Assembly (NCBI GenBank): GCA_004352715.1
Contig: SCFE01000020.1
Location: 510,890 to 574,889 of the forward strand
Length of the DNA: 64,000 bases
From: Hofstenia miamia
Lineage: Eukaryota > Xenacoelomorpha > Acoela
Reading direction: 5' to 3'
The translations under genes were made by a program, and so were the position numbers. Positions 45,810 through 57,299 of the stretch are shown here, piece after piece (the first letter of the stretch is position 1; every line of letters starts with the position of its first letter). The notes under the pieces were generated by a model that had not been told where the DNA came from, did no database searches, and worked only from the letters and a program-made list of their open reading frames with translations.

Positions 45810-46584
45810 CCAATAAGACGTTCTCAAGGTGTCTCAGCAGATGGGTTTGAGATTGTATCACAATGAGATACTTTGAGAATAGCGGAAAGCAAGATAGGTT
45901 AATGACCCTTACAACGACACCATTTATAACAGGAAAATACACTATTTCAATGCGTTTTAAGTGCGTAAAACAGATTATCAAATAGCAAATTTATTAAATA
46001 GCAATGACCAAGCTGCTACAAAGAACACATACGATTCTGCAGACCCAATTGCTTAGCACAGATGCATATAAAGCACAGATGCATATAACAATGAAAACGG
46101 CAAAGCAATTAGAAACGCAAAGACATTTTGCGCAGTCAAAACTATCAATAACTAGCACAATACTGCTACTATTGATAATGATTACATTCAAAGATATGTA
46201 ATTATTAATTTATGTCGTATGAATGGTAGCTTTAAAACATCACATATATTCCTTAGAAATTTGGTCATAATTTTGGCAATAATAAATTTAAATTAACAAT
46301 TTCAATTTTGAATAAAATTTGAAATCATTTTTTTGATGCAACATAAAAGATTATAAAGTAAAAGAGAGTTTTACTAATTTTCAAACAATTCTCAGTTAGT
46401 GCTGACATTTTGCATAAATTATTTTTACATTGCTTGAATTATACATTAATTCTGAAATGGCAACTCAATGTAATCTCATGAGACGTATCAGCGATAACCT
46501 AATGAGACATCTGCAGAACATCAGCATCCTAAAAGCGTCTCACTAGGATATGAGACACCTGCGACATCAATAGGATGAGTTAGG
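45810..46584. other. Spacer with GAGAC-type boxes at both ends
   Basis: No coding sequence recognised. GGTGTCTC near 45828 and GAGACACC near 46553 are inverted, and several ATGAGAC boxes lie at 46470-46560, possibly subterminal repeats of the hAT relic that follows. Confidence 0.4.
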
Positions 46585-46960
46585 ATGCATTTGCGACACT
46601 TGATTTTTGACTGGGTTGTAGAGCTAAATAGCTGTTTCAGCAATGATGATTACGATATCAAGAAATTGGCAGAGAGTCTCAATCCATACAGCGATCATTT
46701 CTTGCGTGAATGTGACTTACATAATGCTTTTGAACTTGCCGCACATTTTGGATGTCAATTGTTCACCAAATGAGCTTACCGTTTTTAAAGGGTACATGAA
46801 GGTTTTAACTGCAAAAGTACCTCAGTCGCCCAACTACGATCTTATTTGCCTCCTCAACCATGTTGACCGAGTTGTTTTTGAAAACGTGTGGCTGTTAATT
46901 TCTGCAATATTTGCCATTGGACAAACATCAGTTGCCATTGAGAGACTTTTTACACCGTAA
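46585..46960 (+). pseudogene. hAT transposase C-terminal relic
   Basis: Forward strand, two frames. 46585-46773 holds LNSCFSNDDYDIKKLAESLN and LRECDLHNAFELAAHF. After a frameshift near 46770, 46643-46960 gives KVPQSPNYDLICLLNHV and FENVWLLISAIFAIGQTSVA plus IERLFTP. The last block is the hAT dimerisation motif (W-x-LL...PxTSxxxERxFS). The frame stops just after it, as usual for the C terminus. A single frameshift is the main damage in what remains. Confidence 0.7.
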
Positions 46961-48536
46961 ACAGTGTAATGACGAAATTTTAATTGATTCAGTATATTGC
47001 CCCTCAAGGAAATGATTCTGCCCTCCTGATTTTTTATTCTGTCTACGCTACTAGTTTGTAAAGTAATTCCCTGATCGCGATTCTAGAGATATTTTTTATT
47101 CGTGATTTGTAAACTAGAACAGCTAAAATCCTTAGCTAACACGATTATTGTTTTGCTGCGTTGACTGAAGTTTATTATACGGCTAACAAAGCTATTCATA
47201 GTAATTTTGTTACTTTGCTAAGAAGGCCAAACTTTAATTCAACCATTTTAAGACTTAAGACATAGTTTCAGATGTGTGTCAACTCAAAGTCATCACCCCC
47301 TTAAGATTACATTGAAAAAAATCATTAAACATAATAACCATTTGATGGAGGAGAGAACTAAAAGGCTTTAATTATATACAATCGAACTCTGTTTCAGGTC
47401 GGGTACTGCCTAATACCCTTCGGATTGGATTTTGTACAGGTGTATATTTTTATTGTATTAAAAGACTACTTCCTAAAAGAAAGTTACAAATAAATAAAAA
47501 TTATGTACAAAATATATAAGGGTTCTTTTCTTTGTAACAAGAGCAATTGCATATAAGATGAAAAGAACAACGATTAGTAATGCTGTAATATTTCGAGAAA
47601 TAATTCCAGAAAAAATTATTTGAATGCTTTCGAAACCTTTTTTGGACAATCGAATAGATGAATCTTAGTATGGAGGTGCACATAATTTGCTACTTTAGCA
47701 ATTCTGTGGAAAAATAAATTACTGGTATAGATAAAAGAGCCATTAATAGAATTTATTAATGTGCTATTTTGTGTGTTTGAGTTGGCAAAATATGTGATAA
47801 AAACACCTGTACATTTTTTTAATTTTATCTTGTCAGTTTCCGGGAATTCGCATTATTGTCGAATTGAAAAAATTACAATCATTAGGGTGTAAAAACATTA
47901 AATCTTTTAAATATAGTTGTTTTATGTATTTTTATTAAAAGCTATTATCGTGGATGGATTGAAGAATCTTTTTTCCTAAGCATAAGATATTGTTGGTTTT
48001 ATGAATCAAGCAACTTTAGTATAATGCCCAAAAGTTTTTTTTCTTCCAAATCCTAAAGAAAATACTCTAGAACATGAGGGAATTCTATTTTGCTGAAGTA
48101 TTTAATGTCTATGGGTTGCGACATTGCAAAACACATCTAAAAACTTTTGCGGTCTTCAATTTGACCACAAGTATTGAGAAAGAGAGAGTTCATACCATTA
48201 ATAAATTCCACAATTGGAAATTAGGGTAATTTTTTATTGAATAATTGTGTGAATCTAAATTTCCTCCTGAGAGCATATAGAAGTAGTTGTCTTGTCAAGA
48301 TTTATTGTATCTACTTTGCAGAGATTAGTCAACTGTTTACGATAGCTTTTCAATAAATGAATTAGGTATTGATCCAGCAAACGAATCATGTCTTGCGTAT
48401 TACATTATAGAAATGACTCGACAATAATTCATTCTTAATAAGTTATAAAATGTCTACAACATTTGCAATAGGAATTCCTATAATAAATAACGTGATGTTC
48501 ATTTCTGTAAAGTGGATGATTTCTGATAAGCACATT
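46961..48536. other. No gene recognised
   Basis: AT-rich, no motif found. Confidence 0.45.
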
Positions 48537-49656
48537 CAATGATGGAAGTCGGTCGATACTGACCACCCGACCGGATCTGGTCAGCCTTAATTTCCCTTCA
48601 CCGGTCAACTAATTTAGTCTGGGAGTTTCTCAAATCTCAAGCTGCAAAAGCTCTTGGAAATCACTTTAATTATATGTACTAAAATATAATTGTAAATACA
48701 CAGTAATTTTCAAATAAGCTCACTTATTTTCGGTTGTGCGAAAAAGGTAGTAGATCAGATACGCAATTCGCTAACGTAGGTCAAATCACCTTTTTGAATA
48801 AATGCAAGGGCACAACGTAATAGTGCCATTACCCAATAAACAATAAAACGTTTAGAAGTAGTCTTATAACACGTCTTAAAATGGTTAGAATACGTTTAGA
48901 AGACGTCTAGAAGACGATTAGAAATTGCATCTATGTCAGGTGTAGAAGACGTCTTTAAGACGTCTTTGTGCCTCAACAGCACAAACTAACGAGATCCTGT
49001 AATTCATTACTAGATTATATTTTCAGGGTAATAACACTTTTAATTAACTATGGGTGGCATAATTTTTAACTTGACCTGATTTTTTGATTGCCGGATCACC
49101 ACGGGCGTTAGGCTCTGCTTATTAATTAGGCTTAATATTAAGATTCAAAATCATCGCCATCGATGTCTGGAAGTAATCCCATCGTGCAATCAATTACTAA
49201 AATCTATCATGGAATAATAATTTACATAGGATTAACAATATTTATACAAAACACGTTATTAAAATTTGCAACAAAGCATTGGGTGATTTGTCTCGATTTT
49301 TTTTGTTTGTATCTCTAAATGAATCATGAGATATGTATGGTTAATCCGGTAACTTAAACAAGCATGCGTGCAGTACACGTTCTTTCAACTGTACAAATGC
49401 ATTATGTAATGCAAAGAAATACTGACTGAAAGAGCAATGAAGGTCACAATATATAAAAAAGTGAATTGAACCTATAAATACGGTGAAACCATCTAAAGAT
49501 GTTATAACCGATATTTATAAATTGAGAACCGGCCAAACCCGGTACTCACATGAGGGTAACTTGGGTACCGGAGCGGTCACTACAGATCACCGGTCACGGA
49601 GTGATCGAAACCGGATCGGTCATGGTCGTTAATGGAGGGTACCACTTCCATCTCTG
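48537..49656. mobile_element. Non-autonomous element with CCGGT-rich ends
   Basis: The left end CAATGATGGAAGTCGGTCGA and the complement of the right end, CAGAGATGGAAGTGGTACCC, are imperfect inverted repeats about 1.12 kb apart. Both subterminal regions (48545-48610, 49530-49645) are GC-rich and crowded with CCGGT, GACCGG and GATCACCGG boxes, unlike the AT-rich interior, a layout typical of hAT-type elements with subterminal transposase sites. No clear 8-bp target duplication. No transposase inside. Confidence 0.6.
48850..48980. repeat. AGACGTCT palindromic repeat cluster
   Basis: Within about 130 bases there are at least three copies of AGACGTCT or AGAAGACGTCT plus related TAGAAGACGATT and ACGTCTTAAA units, in both orientations. 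It lies inside the 48537-49656 element and may be a second nested insertion. Confidence 0.6.
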
Positions 49657-50590
49657 CCTGACCGTGCTCGATAATCCATAATCATTACCCGCGAATAGTG
49701 CCTTAGCCCGCACTTTACTGCAAGCAATCCACATTTCTGTGAAAATGCATTGCAGAAATATGGAAAATATGCTACTTGATCAAAAAACTTTAGTGAGTGC
49801 TTGACACTAGCTATGCAATACTGCAATACAATTAAAGTCACATTTTATGCAAAAAATTGGTTTGTGAATCTATGATTACATATTATGTAATAATTATAAT
49901 TTATATAAAAATAGGATCTACAATATTTTTTAAAAAAATTTAAATTTTTTAAATTTTTTGAGTTATGCCCGAATGCATCATTTTTTATTAGGACTTGAAA
50001 TTAATGTCAATCTTTTACTAGACATCATGTTTGTGAATAAAGTACTGACTATCTTTAAGAATACTGCTATCTTTAAAATTTGTTCAAATACATAAAATAA
50101 ATTTTAATTTATTTTTAATAAATTCAATTTTGAAATGAATCCACATCACCTTCTTAGGAACATAGCGACGTTTTGCAATTACTACATGCTCTCCCTCTTC
50201 TAATATAGTATTAAAAGACTTTTTATAAATTCGGATTTGAATTCAAACAGTGAAAAACATCAAAAACTTAAATCATGGAAAATGTAAGTATTTATTTTAG
50301 TTAAAGAAAGCATTTTTAGACGATAATTAATTGAACCAAAAACCATGGAAAACACATGTTCTTATATAAAAAATGTAGTAATCACTTTAACTGAAACGTC
50401 TAATGACTAGTTGGGCCCAAAACTGATAACTTAAAACTATTTATATATATCTATATATATATAAAAATAGTTATTATTATGATTATTTTTATTATTATAA
50501 TTATTATTAGTACTCTGGATAGAAATTATATCATTTGAAAATAAATGCCATAAAGAACTGATTAATATCACATACAATCCCAATAAGAAT
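49657..50590. other. No gene recognised
   Basis: AT-rich, with (ATT)n-like runs near 50475-50515. Confidence 0.45.
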
Positions 50591-50809
50591 TATCATATTT
50601 AAAAATTAAGGCAAATGAAATATCCGAAATAAGTGATCTCTACTATTCTATAAATATATTTGGTGACTTTAATATAAATTATTTTAATAATCTTGAAAGA
50701 AAATCGTTAAAACAATTTTGTGCAACATACGATTTTCATTGTGTAAATACTGACTGTCCTACACGATATAGCAATTTAATTGATTACTTCCTAACAAATT
50801 CATTCATGT

Positions 50810-51627
50810 TTGAATCATTCAGTCAATAAATTTAAAATAATGGAAACACTTTTGAAAAACATATCGTCCAACTATATATAGACATTAAAATCTGGATCTT
50901 GCATGATTAATTATATTTCAAAAGAAATTTGCAATGCAGTTAATACCAATTAAGTGCCGTCAAATACTGACGATAGTGACATACTTGAACTATTAAGTAT
51001 TAAATGAAAATTGTTTGATCTCACTCAAACAAAACCGACAACAACTAATTGGACTAATTACGAAAAATCAAAGAGGATTATTAAAAAATTAAGAAATAAA
51101 AAATCTGCCTTAAAACAAAAAAGATTCTTCAATAAACTAATAAATACAAACGAAAAATGGCGATATATTCATAAAATTTTGGGTAAAAGTAAAGGAATTT
51201 CAACTGACATTAATGAATTAAGTGTTGATAGCCAAACTACAACAGAAATAACGAGAATAATAGACAACCTAAATACAACATTTAAGGAACTTGGCAATTT
51301 CAATTTTCCCCAATATAAGAGAAAGAAAAATATTAATCAATTACCAGGACAAACATACTTTTCTTTTAACTCATAAATGCAAATGAACTAGAAACCATAA
51401 TAAAAACTTTAGACACAAATAAATCAACGCCATCCTATAATCTTCCAATCTTTATTATTAAACGTCATTTTCATATCTTTAGTGAACATCTACTATTTGC
51501 ATTTAACCAATTCATTATTGATAATGAATTCCCAGATATATTTAAGAAATCTGACATAAGCGCTATATATAAAAAGGCGACCCTCTAAATGCACAAAATT
51601 ATAGGCCCATTTGCAGTGGCCATCCCG
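50810..51627. repeat. 818-bp direct repeat across a single N (left copy)
   Basis: Matches 51629-52446; I found one base difference (C at 51338, A at 52157). The two copies abut the N at 51628 and end at the same base. Confidence 0.93.
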
Positions 51628-51628
51628 N

Positions 51629-52446
51629 TTGAATCATTCAGTCAATAAATTTAAAATAATGGAAACACTTTTGAAAAACATATCGTCCAACTATATATAG
51701 ACATTAAAATCTGGATCTTGCATGATTAATTATATTTCAAAAGAAATTTGCAATGCAGTTAATACCAATTAAGTGCCGTCAAATACTGACGATAGTGACA
51801 TACTTGAACTATTAAGTATTAAATGAAAATTGTTTGATCTCACTCAAACAAAACCGACAACAACTAATTGGACTAATTACGAAAAATCAAAGAGGATTAT
51901 TAAAAAATTAAGAAATAAAAAATCTGCCTTAAAACAAAAAAGATTCTTCAATAAACTAATAAATACAAACGAAAAATGGCGATATATTCATAAAATTTTG
52001 GGTAAAAGTAAAGGAATTTCAACTGACATTAATGAATTAAGTGTTGATAGCCAAACTACAACAGAAATAACGAGAATAATAGACAACCTAAATACAACAT
52101 TTAAGGAACTTGGCAATTTCAATTTTCCCCAATATAAGAGAAAGAAAAATATTAATAAATTACCAGGACAAACATACTTTTCTTTTAACTCATAAATGCA
52201 AATGAACTAGAAACCATAATAAAAACTTTAGACACAAATAAATCAACGCCATCCTATAATCTTCCAATCTTTATTATTAAACGTCATTTTCATATCTTTA
52301 GTGAACATCTACTATTTGCATTTAACCAATTCATTATTGATAATGAATTCCCAGATATATTTAAGAAATCTGACATAAGCGCTATATATAAAAAGGCGAC
52401 CCTCTAAATGCACAAAATTATAGGCCCATTTGCAGTGGCCATCCCG
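51629..52446. repeat. 818-bp direct repeat across a single N (right copy)
   Basis: Second copy; it continues without interruption into the reverse transcriptase sequence. Confidence 0.93.
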
Positions 52447-52449
52447 TTA

Positions 52450-53107
52450 GTAAACTATTTGAAAAATTATTGAATAATCAAATAAATGCATATTTGATAT
52501 CTGAAAATATTCTTTCAAACAAACAATTTGGTTTTCGTAATGTTTATAGCACTCAAGATGCAATTTTATCAATATCAGAACAAATAAAATCGAATTTAAC
52601 CCTAAACAAATGTAGTTGTGTTGCACTCCTTGATTTGAGCAAAGCTTTTAACAGAATGAATTTTGACATATTAAGGGACAAATTAATATATTATAACTTT
52701 GATAACAAATCTGTTAACATATTAATGACTTTCCTTAAAAATCAACAGCAAAGAGTTATACTTAATGGTAAAAAATCAAAATATATTATGACGGACCGTG
52801 GGGTCGACAGGGCACAGTTCTCCGACCTATTCTTTTTGCAATCTATGTTAGTGACATAACTCAACATGTAAAAAACAGTAAATGCAGATGATACCTGTCC
52901 TATAAGTACTGATATAAATGCCTTTAACTTTAATGCAACTAAAAATTTCCAATATAACATTGAAAATTTAACAAAATATTTCTCAAATAATCACTTGAAA
53001 GTAAACATTGAAAGAACACAATTTATAATACCAATAAAGCAAAGCGAACCTATTAACTATTTAGGTGTTGAAATTGACAATGATTTAAATTTCAAACAAT
53101 TCTTATT
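52450..53107 (+). pseudogene. LINE reverse transcriptase, broken (forward copy)
   Basis: The open part to 52859 reads VSKLFEKLLNNQINAYLISE, NKQFGFRNVYSTQDAI, VALLDLSKAFNRMNFDIL (motif A, with asparagine where the second acidic residue of the usual KAFD lies) and FLKNQQQRVILNGKKS. Around 52795-52830 the GVPQGTVLGPILF block is garbled by a frameshift, and the YADD box that should follow is partly deleted (AND-DTCPISTDI near 52880). It resumes as YFSNNHLKVNIERTQF and PINYLGVEIDNDLNFKQF up to the tandem repeat. Enzymatically dead. The reverse copy at 59.7-61.5 kb preserves the catalytic box better. Confidence 0.85.
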
Positions 53108-53560
53108 TTTTAGATCAAAACCCTAAACCTAAATCAGAAAAGTTTAAATTCAGATTTTTCAGACCTAAACAAAGGTCACAAATTCATACTTCCTAAACTA
53201 AAACCTAAACTGCTAATATAAGATTTAAATTCTTTTTTTCATTGACCAAAACCCTAGCTAAACCAAAGTCATTGAAGTTCTAAACCAAAGTCACAAATTC
53301 ATGTTTCCTAAATTAAAACCTAAATTTATAATCTAAGAGCTGTTTTCTAGAACAAAATCCTATACCAAAATCAGAAATCCACATTTCCTAAAAATAAAAA
53401 TTTAAATTAATATTTTTTTATATGCCTAAACTCTAACCAAAGTTGAAAATCCATATTCTTTAAATTTAAAGCCTAAATTTTGATTATTTCATAGACCTAA
53501 ACCTAGGCATCACCGTGCTTAAGCCCTGAACCAAAGTCAACGATCCTGTTTCCCGTTTTC
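53108..53560. repeat. Degenerate tandem repeat, unit about 75-115 bp
   Basis: Four to five diverged units, each with a CCTAAACCAAAGTCACAAAT-like block, a CATRTTTCCTAAA block and an AAAACCTAAAT block at similar spacing (near 53160, 53280, 53350, 53430, 53500). It begins exactly where the forward LINE homology stops. Confidence 0.75.
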
Positions 53561-54080
53561 AATGAAAACATTCCATGTTCAATAAAGTTTGTGCGGGGAA
53601 GGGGTACAAATAAGGTCCATTAATTAATTTACTTTAAAATGCTTTTCCTCGTCATTGGTGATGTGAAACATGATTTCTTCAATTAGCTCTATTGCTAAAA
53701 AACTATTTTGAATGTTTTGCACGGGGTCCATATGTTTACGCTCAAAAGCAATTAATAGACGTGCGAAGAATTATAAATTTATAACAGAAAGAATTTATCA
53801 CGCAAGTACATGCATTTATAATAACATTTGTATCAAAAACTAATACGGCACAGGTTATAGTATAGCTCGAGTCACAAAAAATGGCCACATTATAAACACA
53901 ATTTTGATAACAATCGAAAAACAAATAGAGGCTTATAAAATTTATTTGAAATTATAATTGTCTCAGCTTGTATAACCTGGTGACAAAGTTATTTGACAAG
54001 TTTGCCATGCAAAGCTTGACACGTAGATAAACTTCTTGAAACTGAATCCATTAAAGGGACACTAACTTCTTGAGTTATTT
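53561..54080. other. No gene recognised
   Basis: AT-rich. 53940-54080 leads into the reverse-strand Tc1-like relic and may be its 3' part. Confidence 0.4.
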
Positions 54081-54400
54081 GGTTTTGCTATTCAAGGATG
54101 TAACTCCTTAATTCTTTCAGATTTGTAGGATTTTTTCTTGACAAAATCTTTCAACATCTGCCACAGGTTCTCTATGGGTACTAGATCTGTCGAATTCGGT
54201 GGCCATTATATAACTTGAATATTATAATTCATAAAAAATTCTTTATCGATTTTGAGGTATGAGGGGTTGCTCCATCTTGTTCTAAGATCTATTCCTTGAA
54301 TCGAGATATAAGCTATGGTTGTGTATGGTACAAATTCATCGAGTATTTGGCAATTTGGCAATATTTTTAACTATTAATTCTACCAATGCCATCGTCAAAT
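54080..54400 (-). pseudogene. Second Tc1-like transposase, C-terminal relic
   Basis: Reverse strand. LEQDGATPHTSKSIK (about 54245-54290) is the Tc1 segment containing the second catalytic aspartate, and WPPNSTDLVPIENLWQMLKD (about 54150-54210) is the D-L-N-P-I-E-N segment with the last acidic residue. A frameshift lies between them. Upstream, PNCQILDEFVPYTTIAYIS may belong to the same protein. It is a different family from the Tc1 at 12208, whose corresponding motif is DWLPDLTFIENMW. The N-terminal half was not found. Confidence 0.8.
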
Positions 54401-54929
54401 TTAGAAAACTGGGCTTCTTTTTTTATTTGAGCTATACATCAATGTAAACGAATTTCCAGTAGATGTTTATGCCGTTATCTGATGAATTGGTTGATGAATG
54501 TTTTATAATGTATCACGCAACATGTTTGCTTACCAATTTAAAATAATTGGTTGCTTGATAGGAGGTTTGATATAGTTTATCATACCCTTAAGATTCCAAG
54601 CATCCAATAGATCTTTCATCAATTTCAGTTTTATTAATACAAACGTTCCTTAAATTACAAGTTAATAAGGATTTACTTAAGACAATGAATATTATGCCTT
54701 AATGAATATCATTAGAGTAATTTTCATTATTCTTAAATTTTTTGTGAGATGAAATTTGGAGATACCATGGAAATAAATTTTTCTAAATTTAATGCTCCAA
54801 TCTTTTTTTGCTGTGTCTCATATGAATATACTTTTACCGTCTTTGCTATTGTATTTTGAACTAGTCCTTTACATGACAGACAAATTACTCAAATTAGAAG
54901 CTAAATGAAGTTAAGAAATTTTCAATTAT
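54401..54929. other. No gene recognised
   Basis: AT-rich. It may include the lost N-terminal part of the reverse-strand Tc1-like relic, but no helix-turn-helix motif is readable. Confidence 0.35.
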
Positions 54930-54932
54930 ATT

Positions 54933-55006
<74 letters not shown>

Positions 55007-55022
55007 ATATTTATATATATAT
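54930..55022. repeat. (TA)n microsatellite, longest in the window
   Basis: About 93 bases of TA with occasional ATTTATAT interruptions, roughly 180 bases downstream of the transporter stop codon. Confidence 0.95.
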
Positions 55023-55137
55023 AAATTTCTTTTTCCAAGCATAGCATTTTATAAAGCACTATTATTTTCAAAACATGATTTTCTCAACAGATTTCTAAGA
55101 TTGACTTTGTATTTGTTGATAATACATGAGATAAATG

Positions 55138-55143
55138 TTTATT
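55138..55143 (-). terminator. Probable polyadenylation signal of the transporter gene
   Basis: AATAAA on the reverse strand about 60 bases after the stop codon at 55204-55206. No poly(A) tract follows, so there is no direct sign of a retrocopy. Confidence 0.5.
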
Positions 55144-55203
55144 AAAAATATTTGTGGAAATTTTATGGCTTGAATAATCCTTAATAAAATAATTTAAAAA
55201 AAA

Positions 55204-56451
55204 CTACAATATATCACTATACTGTGAAAAATATGATTTAGAATACATAAATGCCAGAACAACAATAAAAGCAAATAAATCTATAAATGCACAAATCAAG
55301 TTTGCATGAGTGAAACTGAACATATCTACAAATATTCCACCAAAAACAAAACAACCTAAGATGTTTCCAACTACAATTACTACCCAGAAATAAGATGCAA
55401 ATAGTACTCTATTCGCTTCATAAGTGTTGTAGTATTTAGCAATCCATTCAAGCACATTAAAAAATGGAGAACTGACAAAGCTAAAAGCATAAGCTTGTAG
55501 TATTACCACAACAGAAAAATAATATTCAGATGACACATTTGGATATTTTTCTGGGAGGAAAAGTAAGAAGGATGCAACACAGTAGATAATAAGAGAAGAA
55601 CAAAGCATATGAGGAGAATAACCTTTTCGAATAATCAAATAATTTAACAAAGTAAAAGTGATATACACCAGAGTTCTAGACGAATATATGTAAGAAACTT
55701 TCAAAGTGTCATACCCATGCACACTATAAAGATAACTACTGTAAGAAGTATTGCGGATCCCCATATGAACAGATTCCATTAGTAGTGGGATTCCACTTAC
55801 AATTGAATGGGGGTTTCTAACAAAGCAAAACATTGCCTTCCTGTCCAATATTGCATTTGCAACTTCGTTATGTAGTTCCAATTTATAAATCAACAAAAGT
55901 CATATAACTGCAATTGCAATGCACATCACGCCTATTAATATAAATGACCAGGCATAGCCCCAAACAGAGTATAGTGTACCCCCAGCAATTGGTCCCAACA
56001 TTGCACCAACACCATTTGATGCCTGCAAAATACTGTTTATCATCAAGCGTTTGGCTGGATAAACATTTGTACAGATTGAGTATGCAGAACAAATTACACA
56101 CGATTGAAACAGTCCTAGTGCCAGTGTAAAGATTATGCTAAGGACTGTAAAAAGCCAAACAGTATTAGAAAAATGGGCTAATCCCAATGCTGAGAAAAAG
56201 ATGCCTGAAAAAATGGCTCCAAGGGTGAAGTATTTGCCTTCGTTGTTTGAGTTAATCAATATTGGTAATAAAAACACAGCAAGAAATGAAGGTACATCAT
56301 AAGATCCCATAATAATTCCAACGTGTGTGGAATTCAATCCCCATTGAAAACATTCAATTGGGAAGATTGGTCCCAAAAGATATCGCATTATATTTTGAAA
56401 AGATCTGTTCAAAATGCAAAACAACAGTACTGCTGGCTTATAGAAAGTCAT
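55204..56451 (-). CDS. SLC18B1-like MFS transporter with one in-frame TGA
   Basis: Reverse-strand, intronless frame of 414 sense codons interrupted only by TGA at 55900-55902 (codon 184). Start ATG 56449-56451 lies just before membrane segment 1. The first half has six hydrophobic segments with YLLGPIFPIECFQWG after segment 1, STHVGIIMGSYDVPSF, and ASNGVGAMLGPIAGGTLY in segment 5, the signature region of vesicular amine/polyamine-type transporters (SLC18 family, known SLC18B1 about 456 residues). The second half supplies the other six segments, with FFNVLEWIAKYYN and VVGNILGCFVFGG. Expected role: proton-coupled export of an amine or polyamine into vesicles. The TGA falls at the end of segment 6, where the central loop starts. 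Otherwise undamaged, so it is a recent pseudogene, an assembly error or a read-through gene. Confidence 0.8.
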
Positions 56452-57299
56452 GATAATGTGTAGTTGTCAATATATCATGCATTGAATTTGGCCAAAGCAT
56501 TTACAAGTATTGCACAATCAATCACAACATATTAAACATGTCATTTCAAAATTTACAAAAACTTTCATGTTTAAAGATTTAAATATTCATTGCAAATGTT
56601 TGCTCTTAGTTAACAAAATTTTTCAAATGCAATCGCTTGTTTTGATTTTGAAAGTGATCAATTTGATATAAATAATGAGTTAAAAATTCTTTAATCTTTA
56701 TTTGAATTTTAAATATATTTTACAAAATCTATGTTATAATTTTTACCTAATTTTGGAAACGCTCTAGAGAAACAGTTGCACAATTCCTTCTTCTTATACA
56801 TAGACCAGAGTAAGAAATTGCAGAAATATGATCCAACGTGAAGTTGAACGACTCAAAAAATATTTCTATTACAATAAATTGAAGGAAAACAAGAAATGCA
56901 ATTCTATTTTCCGCAAAAAATAAGAATATTTCAAGTATCGAAACTAAGTTAAGTTTTACTTTAGAAACAATAATGCAGCTTGATGCAGTTAAAAAATGTA
57001 TCTTCTAGTCATCCTATTATAATAATAGTTGAAATTTCTGAAGGCGTGTACAAAGAAGAATGATCAACAATTAATGGTTAAATAGAATAAAGTATTAAGA
57101 ACAGAAAAAAAGTTAACAATTAGTAGAATATAGGAAGTCCTGTAGGTATTTTGAGTCAAATGTATCATAATCATCTAATAGAAGATAAATGCATCTTTGA
57201 ACTGAAGAAGGTGACTAGACAGTAACTAATTAGGGCAATTCTTACATTACAATGAAAAACCTTGCAAATAAGTGAAAGGTAAACATGGAGTATTGTCAT
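56452..57299. other. Upstream of the transporter, no gene recognised
   Basis: AT-rich, no motif. The promoter of the reverse-strand transporter would lie at its lower-coordinate edge. Confidence 0.4.

Larger units (their letters stand above)
50600..53107 (+). mobile_element. LINE (non-LTR retrotransposon), forward copy
   Basis: 5'-truncated and broken by stops. In order: endonuclease C-terminal part, INIFGDFNINYFNNLER and TDCPTRYSNLIDYFLTNS (about 50640-50810); a linker ORF (51017-51373, repeated at 51836-52192) with YEKSKRIIKKLRNKKS; then reverse transcriptase (52450-52960). GDFN and the following IDY-type block are the endonuclease signature, and DLSKAF is the catalytic palm motif A. Homology ends near 53107, where a tandem repeat begins. 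The CR1/Jockey-like group is my best guess. The 818-bp internal duplication is treated separately. Confidence 0.82.

Noticed and set aside
46004-46201. 65-codon ORF on both strands
   Set aside because: No motif or homologous structure; overlapping frames on opposite strands are typical of chance.
53108-53560. Telomeric repeat because of CCCTAAA-like words
   Set aside because: The unit is long and degenerate; there is no uniform short telomere-type array.
55900-55902. Selenocysteine at the in-frame TGA of the transporter
   Set aside because: No SECIS-like element was recognisable downstream, and this transporter family is not known to use selenocysteine.
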